NCBI RefSeq assembly: GCF_019100565.1 | Contig: NZ_JAHRID010000002.1 | Coordinates: 474,850-538,849, forward strand | Source of the DNA: Arsukibacterium indicum | Lineage (GTDB): Bacteria > Pseudomonadota > Gammaproteobacteria > Enterobacterales > Alteromonadaceae | Length of the DNA: 64,000 bases | Reading direction: 5' to 3' | In this document: positions 53,614-60,698 of the stretch, piece by piece | Layout of the letters: every line of letters starts with the position of its first letter | Numbering within the stretch: position 1 is the stretch's first letter | The notes under the pieces: generated by a model | Seen by the model: the letters and a program-made list of their open reading frames with translations, nothing else | Told to the model about the DNA's origin: nothing | The model's database searches: none | Made by a program: the position numbers and the translations under genes

Positions 53614-54411
53614 ATGCAACAATTATCACCAGCCGATCTGCATATCTTACTGGTTGAGCCATCAGATACTCAACGAAAAATTATCAGCCACCACCTTAAA
53701 CAGGAGCAGGTTCAGCACATTAGTGAAGCAAATACAGTCAATGCCGCCTTCTTAAAGCTGAATGAGCATCAGCCCGACTTAATCGCCTGTGCCTTGCATT
53801 TTGCAGATGGCACCGCTCTTGATTTACTGCAGAAGATTAAGCAAATTCCTAAATTAGCCGAAATTCCGTTTATGCTGGTATCCAGTGAAACTCGCAAAGC
53901 AACCCTGGAAGAATTTAAGCAATCCGGAGTTGTAGCGATCCTACCCAAACCCTTTACTACTGCTCATTTGGGTAAGGCATTAAACGCGGCCATCGATTTG
54001 TTAAGCCCCAGCGAGCTGGAACTGTCATTGTTTGATGTGCATGACATTCGGGTATTGGTGGTGGATGACAGCAGGTTGGCTCGCAATCATATAAAACGGG
54101 TGCTAAGCAACCTGGGCATTCAGCATCTGACCGAAGCAGAAGATGGCCGCGAAGCTATAGCCATTTTAAAACAGCAGATGTTTGATCTGGTGGTTACTGA
54201 CTATAACATGCCCGAGGTAAACGGCCGCGAACTAACCCAGTACATCAGGGAAAACAGCCAGCAATCACATATTCCGGTGTTAATGGTAACCAGTGAAGCT
54301 AATGACACTCATTTAAGCAACATTGCTCAGTCAGGCGTTAACGCCATGTGCGATAAACCATTTGAACCTGAACTGGTAAAGGCACTGCTGTTTAAATTGC
54401 TGGAACAGTAG
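53614..54411 (+). CDS. Dual-receiver response regulator (degenerate first receiver)
   Basis: A 265-residue cytoplasmic protein with two receiver domains and no output domain. The first (about 6-125) has diverged: the acidic pocket reads LLVEPSD, and the phosphoacceptor position falls on Ala60 (in LIACALHFADG). The second (about 143-265) is canonical: VVDDSRLARN, Asp196 in LVVTDYNMPEVNG, VTSEAND, and CDKPF with the conserved Lys. Such proteins act as phosphate sinks or adaptor partners in chemotaxis-like or c-di-GMP circuits. It has its own ATG with AGGA nearby. A perfect palindrome follows. Confidence 0.9.
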   Translation: MQQLSPADLHILLVEPSDTQRKIISHHLKQEQVQHISEANTVNAAFLKLNEHQPDLIACALHFADGTALDLLQKIKQIPKLAEIPFMLVSSETRKATLEEFKQSGVVAILPKPFTTAHLGKALNAAIDLLSPSELELSLFDVHDIRVLVVDDSRLARNHIKRVLSNLGIQHLTEAEDGREAIAILKQQMFDLVVTDYNMPEVNGRELTQYIRENSQQSHIPVLMVTSEANDTHLSNIAQSGVNAMCDKPFEPELVKALLFKLLEQ

Positions 54412-54422
54412 AGCAGGCAAGC

Positions 54423-54450
54423 TAAACTGGCAGCTTAAGCTGCCAGTTTA
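54423..54450. terminator. 28-base perfect palindrome between convergent genes
   Basis: The 14-base arm TAAACTGGCAGCTT is followed directly by its exact reverse complement. As RNA it forms a hairpin on both strands. It lies 11 bases after the dual-receiver stop and 6 bases before the M28 peptidase stop on the other strand, so bidirectional termination is likely, although the T tracts are short. Confidence 0.65.
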
Positions 54451-54456
54451 TGACGG

Positions 54457-56124
54457 TTATTGACGATTATAATCCTTACCAAACACCTTATTAAAATAGC
54501 TATCAGCCTTCCACATGGGCCGCTGAGGGTTATTAGCGATTTCCAGGGCAATATTAAAATTAATATCGGCAAATACGGCACCGGCATCATACCTGATTGG
54601 ACCGTACTCTTTGCTTAAACTGGCAATATCATCTGATGGCTTGTGGTAATGATTAGCAAAAAAGCTGCCCCAGATTTTCGCGCCATCCTGCTTAGGATCT
54701 TTTGAGGTAAATCCTGTCATTAAAAACACCGCAGGCACCCCTTGTTTCACCAGGGTGAAATGATCTGAACGGGTAAATATCGCCTGCTCTGGCATCGGAT
54801 CAGCACTTAACGCAATGCCTTCTTTGCCGGCAGCACTGGCAACAATGTATCCCAGCGTAGAATGGTTTGCCCCAAAGGCGATTAAATCGGCGAACGGATA
54901 CAATAGCACCGGCATATCCAGATTAACATTGGCAACCAGACTTGCTATCGGCCGGGTTGGGTTATTGGCGAAATAATCTGCCCCTAACAAGCCTTTTTCT
55001 TCGGCAGTAACCACCACAAACAGCACAGAACGTGCTGGTTTCACTTTAAGCTCACTGAACATGCGTGCCGTTTCAAGTAAAATGGCCATACCGGCGGCAT
55101 TGTCCATCGCGCCGTTATTTATTTTGTCTTTTGAGCGTAAGTCATTGCTAAAACCAATATGATCTGAGTGCGCAGTAATCACCACATACTCATCCCGCAG
55201 CTTTGGATCGCTGCCCTCCAGCATGGCAATGACATTAGGGCTGCTGATTTGCTGATGGGTACTGCTGCCACTTAAACTGGCCTCACTGCTCAAGGCAAAA
55301 CCACGTGGCTGCTCACCGGCCTCAAGCATCGCGAATATCTCTGCCAGACTCTGTTGTTCCTGCTCAAATAAGCGGGCAGCAGCCTCAGGGTGCAGATAGG
55401 CTCCTGCCTGTAACCGGTTGTCAGTTGCTCCAGGCTCACCGGCTGCATTTAACCAGGCAAGGCGTGGGGTATTAAGATACAGCAGGCTATTAGCGTAGGG
55501 TCTGGTTTTTTCCTGCTGTGGGGTATGAATAGTTATAACACCAATAGCACCGCGCTCTGCAGCCAGCTTACCTTTAATGCTGCCCAGGTAAGCCCGCTCC
55601 TCGCTTGGCAATGAAGCCGGTAACCCCGCCAGTTGCACAACAATTTTGCCACTGACATCAAGCCCGGCGTAATCATCCAAAGCAAACTCTTCGGACACCA
55701 GGCCATAACCGACAAACACTAAAGGAGCAGTAACAGCAACCTCAGTCTGGTTAACTGAAGCACCACTGAAAAACTGCTGCGGATAACTGAGCTGCCACTC
55801 GCTGTCGCCCTGACGAAAACTCAGTTTAACACTCTCCTGCTCGACCCGGGCCGAACGTAGTGGTACCTGCTGAAAATAACTGTTGTTATCCCCTGCCGGC
55901 GCTAAACCCAGCGCCTTAAACTGGCTGGCGATGTAATTAGACGCAATCTGATGGCCACGGCTACCAGTATCACGCCCTTCCAGCTCGTCGCTGGCTAAAA
56001 ATTGCAGGTGAGCTTCAATCGCTGCAGGACGGGCACTAAGCTGTTGCTCTGACGAATCATTAGTGCCCGAGCAGGCGCCTAATAGCAGCGCCAATGTGAC
56101 GCCACTGCATAATTTATAAAACAT
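54457..56124 (-). CDS. M28 family metallopeptidase lipoprotein
   Basis: A 555-residue exported aminopeptidase-like enzyme. The lipobox LLLGACSG follows a hydrophobic signal (residues about 5-20). A protease-associated (PA) domain is inserted at about 130-270. The M28 catalytic parts are ITAHSDHIGF (zinc His), NNGAMDNAAGMAIL (bridging Asp), VTAEEKGLLGADY (Glu pair) and a later SDHFTLVKQGVPA (zinc His). It probably trims peptides at the cell envelope. ATG 56124 follows GGAG; the frame from 56163 is too long. It follows the small amidohydrolase gene by 60 bases. Confidence 0.92.
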   Translation of the reverse strand: MFYKLCSGVTLALLLGACSGTNDSSEQQLSARPAAIEAHLQFLASDELEGRDTGSRGHQIASNYIASQFKALGLAPAGDNNSYFQQVPLRSARVEQESVKLSFRQGDSEWQLSYPQQFFSGASVNQTEVAVTAPLVFVGYGLVSEEFALDDYAGLDVSGKIVVQLAGLPASLPSEERAYLGSIKGKLAAERGAIGVITIHTPQQEKTRPYANSLLYLNTPRLAWLNAAGEPGATDNRLQAGAYLHPEAAARLFEQEQQSLAEIFAMLEAGEQPRGFALSSEASLSGSSTHQQISSPNVIAMLEGSDPKLRDEYVVITAHSDHIGFSNDLRSKDKINNGAMDNAAGMAILLETARMFSELKVKPARSVLFVVVTAEEKGLLGADYFANNPTRPIASLVANVNLDMPVLLYPFADLIAFGANHSTLGYIVASAAGKEGIALSADPMPEQAIFTRSDHFTLVKQGVPAVFLMTGFTSKDPKQDGAKIWGSFFANHYHKPSDDIASLSKEYGPIRYDAGAVFADINFNIALEIANNPQRPMWKADSYFNKVFGKDYNRQ

Positions 56125-56184
56125 GGATTCTCCACAAATAAAAGTGCCAGCGTTCACTGGCACCGGTGTTCAAATACTCTGGAA

Positions 56185-57507
56185 TTACTCAGCACTGTTA
56201 TAACGCTGCTTAAACCGTTCGTGCAGTTGTTTATGGTGATTAGTTAAATCAACTTCACGGCCATCAATCCATAAATGTTCAATTTTATGGCCACGATAGT
56301 CAAAAATATCACCATCAGACACCACCAGACTGGCGCTTTTACCCACTTCAATACTACCCAGGCTATCCGAGACTCCGGCAATGGCGGCAGCATCCAGGGT
56401 CAGCGCCCGTAACGCATCTGCGGTACTTAAGCCATAACGGGTAACGTGACCGGCAGCAAATACCAGATTACGGGTGTCCCAGAAGCCATCTAACGACAAT
56501 GCGATTCTCACTCCTGCCTGACGCAGCTGACCTGGCACCGAGAAGGCCTGATCATAAGCTTCATCACCACGTGTTGGCAGGCCATATGGGGCGGTATAGA
56601 TTACGTCCACTTTAGCTTTTGCAAGCTCATCAGCTAACCGCCAGCTGTCCCGGCCACCAACAATGACCAGCCGCACCTGATACTTATCAGCCAGCTGCAT
56701 AGCCTGGCGGATTTGCCGCGGGTCGTCGGCATGGACAAACAATGGCAATTCGCCGGCAAAAAAAGTCAGCATGGCATGCCAGCGCGAGTCTTTACCGCTA
56801 TTTAAACCCGCTTGCTCAGCCAGGTAATAGGCGTGCGCCTGCTCAAAATACCGGTGCAGCTCGGCCAGTTGCTTTTGCTGGTTTTCCCGTTGTTTCTCCG
56901 CGCTATCTCGTACCCACCAGCCATTCTGAATACTCATCCGGGGCCAGTTAACGTGCAAGCCGACATTGGCCTGTACCGTTGCATCCTGCCAGTTCCAGGC
57001 ATCCAGCTGCATCAGTGCTGATCTACCGGTTAGCATGGCGCCATCCGGATAAATCAGGCTGTGACTAAAACCATTGCTGCGAATAGTCGGGATCACCACA
57101 GAATCGGCATTATAAGCAATCTGTACCTGTAAATCCGGGTTAGTAGAGCTGGTTTCGCGGTCATCGCGGGTTGCCCTTACTGCTTCAACCTCAATCAGTC
57201 CAAGTTGGTTAATCAACGCGATTAAACCCGGATAAAGGTGTTTGCCGGTTAAATCCAGCTGCCTGGCATCAGCCGGCACTGCTAAATTGGCTCCGATCGC
57301 CGCTATTTTGCCATCAACCAGCAATACATCCTGCTTTACTGGCGCAGCACTAACACTATGTACCATGGCATTTTGCAGCAACAATGGCTGTTGCTGTTTA
57401 CTGCCGGGTACCGGGTTTACTGCAGCTGCTGTTGATGAGAGCAGTGCCGATGCCAGTATCGAGGTTACAGCTGTTGCCAGCATAACTATTTTGCTTAATT
57501 TGTTCAT
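56185..57507 (-). CDS. Amidohydrolase-family protein lacking the first metal motif
   Basis: A 440-residue exported protein with a signal peptide (1-28) and an amidohydrolase-like TIM barrel. The beta-sandwich start (VDGKIAAIGANL) and the C-terminal DALRALTLDAAAIAGVSDSL and IEVGKSASLVV are normal. Where active members read His-x-His after the PG motif, this one has YPGLIALINQLG, so two metal ligands are missing. The late Asp is present in IALSLDGF. It is likely inactive alone, or a partner of the large amidohydrolase encoded 15 bases upstream. ATG 57507. Confidence 0.85.
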   Translation of the reverse strand: MNKLSKIVMLATAVTSILASALLSSTAAAVNPVPGSKQQQPLLLQNAMVHSVSAAPVKQDVLLVDGKIAAIGANLAVPADARQLDLTGKHLYPGLIALINQLGLIEVEAVRATRDDRETSSTNPDLQVQIAYNADSVVIPTIRSNGFSHSLIYPDGAMLTGRSALMQLDAWNWQDATVQANVGLHVNWPRMSIQNGWWVRDSAEKQRENQQKQLAELHRYFEQAHAYYLAEQAGLNSGKDSRWHAMLTFFAGELPLFVHADDPRQIRQAMQLADKYQVRLVIVGGRDSWRLADELAKAKVDVIYTAPYGLPTRGDEAYDQAFSVPGQLRQAGVRIALSLDGFWDTRNLVFAAGHVTRYGLSTADALRALTLDAAAIAGVSDSLGSIEVGKSASLVVSDGDIFDYRGHKIEHLWIDGREVDLTNHHKQLHERFKQRYNSAE

Positions 57508-57522
57508 CGCTAATGCTACTCC

Positions 57523-60500
57523 CTAGTGCTGCAGATACTGATGGTTTTGACTATGAGCATGGCCGGTATGATCTTCATGCCCGCCAAACCGCAGTTGCAA
57601 CCAGTCGGCGTTATCTTCACAGTGCCAGATCGGATCGTCCTGCTTATACGCATTCTCGACGCCGTTACGGGCAGAATCACCCGCCGTCAGCACTTTCTGG
57701 ATTAGCTGCTGCTTCTCGGTGTCCTGGGCAGCACGCAATGTTAGATCTTCCTTACGATCAAAATATCGGGCCCCGGCAATCCAGGTTTGTTGCACCTGGG
57801 CATATACTGATAACGGATGGCCATCCCAAAGCACCAGATCAGCTTGCTTGCCTTCAGCCAGCGACCCGACTTTGTCGTCAATTTTTAACTGTTTCGCCGG
57901 ATTAATTGTTACCATCTTCAGGGCTTCATGTTCATCCATACCGCAATACATCGTCGATTTGGCAGCTTCCTGATTTAACCGGCGCAGCAAGCCTGGATCA
58001 TCAGAGTTAACACTGACCAGCAGTCCCTGTTCATGCATCAGGCAGGTATTGGTTGGAATGGCATCATTTACTTCCATCTTAAAGCCCCACCAATCAGCAA
58101 AGGTAGAGACACTGGCACCATGCTTCTGCATTTCAGTCGCCACTTTGTAACCTTCCAGAATATGGGTAAACGTCTGAATGTTGAAACCCATTTCCTCAGC
58201 CACTTCAATCAGCATTAAAATCTCAGAGGCGACATAAGAGTGGGTATGGATGTGCCGCTTACCGTCAATAATTTCAACCAGGGTATCTAACTGATAATCA
58301 CGCCGCGGCGCCTGAACCTTGTCTTGCTGACGTTTGGACAGCTTGTTGTAGGCCTGCCAGCTGGCCTGATACTCTTTCGCTGCCTGGAAATTGTCACGGA
58401 TAAAGGTATCCACACCAATGCGGCTTTGCGGATAGCGGCTGGTAAACTCACTGCCCCAGTTTGATTGCTTAACGTTTTCACCCAGGGCAAACTTTATGCT
58501 GCCAGGGGCACCGGCAAACTTCATACCTTCAGCAGACTCCCCCCAGCGCAGGCTGATTATCTGCGCCTTGCCGCCGATTGGGTTAGCACTACCGTGCAGC
58601 AACTGTACCGTTGTTACGCCACCGGCCAGACCGCGGTAGATATTGATATCATCCGGATTAACCACATCACCAATATGCACTTCAGCCGTGTTGGCATGGC
58701 TGCCTTCATTCACACCCTGTTCTGTTGCAATATGAGAGTGCTCGTCAATAATACCCGGGGTAACATGGATATCCGTACCATCTATAACCATATAACCGCG
58801 CGGCGTGGTTAATTGCTGACCAATCCGGTTTATTTTACCGTCCCGGACAATAATGTCGGTGTTTTGCAGTACACCTTGCTCAGTTGCCGTCCAGAGCGTG
58901 GCATTTTTAATATGCAGGTTTTGCTGCTGTGGCAGTTCAGCCCGGCCAAAGGCCCGGTTCGGGTAAGTTTGCTTTGACAACATCGGCGCAGGCATTTTCC
59001 CGGCTTCCGGCGCGGCAGTTGGTGCTGCAGTCCGTTCGATGCTTACGGCCAGTTCAGTGCCATCAGCTTGCTGCCAGCGCCCTGCCAGAGTACTTCCTTG
59101 CAACACACCGCTAAATTGAGCTACCTCAGTAGCGCCGGTCAGCTTCTGCAAGGGAGCACTGAACTGCAGATTACTACCTTGCACCAGCAAATGCTTCAAC
59201 TCCACTTTCTTGTCAGTATCGTCAGCGAGTTTTAGTTCGCCTTTTAATTTCGGCGCGTGGCCAGTTAACGTCAACTCAAAACTGTTGCCGGCAACGTTTA
59301 ACGGATAATTACCGGCAAACTGCGGTGCTGTAAGAGGCGCAAACTCTTTTAGCTGGCCCCGTAACCAGGCTGCAACGATTTCACCGTCTGCAAATAAATC
59401 GCCACGGCTGACGACGATATCAGCCTGATAACCTCCGGCAATCTTACCCAGCTGCTGTTCAAGGCCCAGCATGCTGGCCGGCACAGTTGTCAGGGCCGCC
59501 AGCGCCTGTTGCTGGCTCAGGCCATGCTTAACAGCACTGCGCAGGTTGGGAATAAAATCTTCTTTTTTCTTCAGGCCATGACTGGTCAGGGCGAAACGTA
59601 CTCCGGCTTCTGCCAGCACTGCCGGATTAGATGGCGCCCGCTCCCAGTGGCGTAAGTCAGCCAGGTTCACATCAAGTTGCTGGTCTGGCAGCGTCACGTC
59701 TGGTGCGGCGGGGAAATTCAGTGGCAACACCAGGGTACGGCCACTGTCTTTCACTTCGGTCAGCCGGTTGTATTCATGGCCTGAACCTAAAATAGCAGCA
59801 TTACTGATATTAAATTCTGCCAGTAATTTATCGGCTCTTAATAACGCCCGCTCATCGCTGGTTTCAAACAGCACGCCCTGTTTGGGGGCATCCGCCACAC
59901 CAGACAGTGCGGCATTATACTCGACACCGCCACTGACGAAGCGGAAATCCTGTTTGCTTTGGGCGGCCTGATACCAGTAGGCATCAGCAAATGTCTGACG
60001 GATCAGAGCAATACTGCCCATCAGTGATGATGGGTAGCTTTGTTTGGAACTGCCTTTACTGAACGACATAAAATGCTGACTGTCAGCTTTGAGGATAAGA
60101 TCGTTCGGCAGGCCCCCGGCCAGCGATGCAACAAAGCCGGTACCACGAAAAATACCGTCATGGCGCGCAGCCTGTACCACGGTAAAACCTTGCTTTAAAA
60201 ACTCATCTGCCGCTTTAGCATCGGGCTTAAACTTGTCTGCCCAGCGCTGCTCAGCATGAATAGCAGCATTAGCTGCATTACCACCAACCCGCTCATTTTC
60301 ATATACGGGTTTACCGCCAAAACTAAATGCTTCGGCCTTGCCTGCTTCCGGCACACCATACTGGGTGTAGGGATCGATAAAACCAGGGTATAAATGGTAG
60401 CCAGTCAAATCAATGCTCTGGTAGCCAGCGGGTACCTTAATGTTGCTGCTGACAGATTCTATTTTACCGTCGCGGATTAATACCATTGCAGATGGCAGGG

Positions 60501-60660
60501 TTTTTCCCGGCTCGGTCACGACAGTAGCGTTAATCAGCGCAAGCAGATTTGGCGTTTTATCACGGATCCCAAGTTGCGGTGAGGTCTGGTCGGCAATACT
60601 ACCTGTGCAAAAAGCACCAAGCAGAGCCATGCTGAACATGGACAAGCGAGCTGGTGTCAT
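57523..60660 (-). CDS. Tandem amidohydrolase (two-domain fusion)
   Basis: A 1045-residue exported protein with a signal peptide (about 1-23). It contains two imidazolonepropionase-like amidohydrolase modules. The N-terminal half (about 30-440) has HLYPGFIDPYTQYG in place of His-x-His and is probably inactive. A beta-rich linker (about 450-560) follows. The C-terminal half (about 600-1010) is complete: HVTPGIIDEHSHIA with the metal pair, HTHSY, FTHILEGY, and VNSDDPGLL with the catalytic Asp. The substrate is unknown; peptide-like or cyclic amide substrates are typical. It sits 38 AT-rich bases after the GGDEF-EAL gene and 15 before a second amidohydrolase. Confidence 0.88.
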   Translation of the reverse strand: MTPARLSMFSMALLGAFCTGSIADQTSPQLGIRDKTPNLLALINATVVTEPGKTLPSAMVLIRDGKIESVSSNIKVPAGYQSIDLTGYHLYPGFIDPYTQYGVPEAGKAEAFSFGGKPVYENERVGGNAANAAIHAEQRWADKFKPDAKAADEFLKQGFTVVQAARHDGIFRGTGFVASLAGGLPNDLILKADSQHFMSFSKGSSKQSYPSSLMGSIALIRQTFADAYWYQAAQSKQDFRFVSGGVEYNAALSGVADAPKQGVLFETSDERALLRADKLLAEFNISNAAILGSGHEYNRLTEVKDSGRTLVLPLNFPAAPDVTLPDQQLDVNLADLRHWERAPSNPAVLAEAGVRFALTSHGLKKKEDFIPNLRSAVKHGLSQQQALAALTTVPASMLGLEQQLGKIAGGYQADIVVSRGDLFADGEIVAAWLRGQLKEFAPLTAPQFAGNYPLNVAGNSFELTLTGHAPKLKGELKLADDTDKKVELKHLLVQGSNLQFSAPLQKLTGATEVAQFSGVLQGSTLAGRWQQADGTELAVSIERTAAPTAAPEAGKMPAPMLSKQTYPNRAFGRAELPQQQNLHIKNATLWTATEQGVLQNTDIIVRDGKINRIGQQLTTPRGYMVIDGTDIHVTPGIIDEHSHIATEQGVNEGSHANTAEVHIGDVVNPDDINIYRGLAGGVTTVQLLHGSANPIGGKAQIISLRWGESAEGMKFAGAPGSIKFALGENVKQSNWGSEFTSRYPQSRIGVDTFIRDNFQAAKEYQASWQAYNKLSKRQQDKVQAPRRDYQLDTLVEIIDGKRHIHTHSYVASEILMLIEVAEEMGFNIQTFTHILEGYKVATEMQKHGASVSTFADWWGFKMEVNDAIPTNTCLMHEQGLLVSVNSDDPGLLRRLNQEAAKSTMYCGMDEHEALKMVTINPAKQLKIDDKVGSLAEGKQADLVLWDGHPLSVYAQVQQTWIAGARYFDRKEDLTLRAAQDTEKQQLIQKVLTAGDSARNGVENAYKQDDPIWHCEDNADWLQLRFGGHEDHTGHAHSQNHQYLQH

Positions 60661-60698
60661 AACTGTTTCCTGATTTTAATATATGATTTTATTATATT

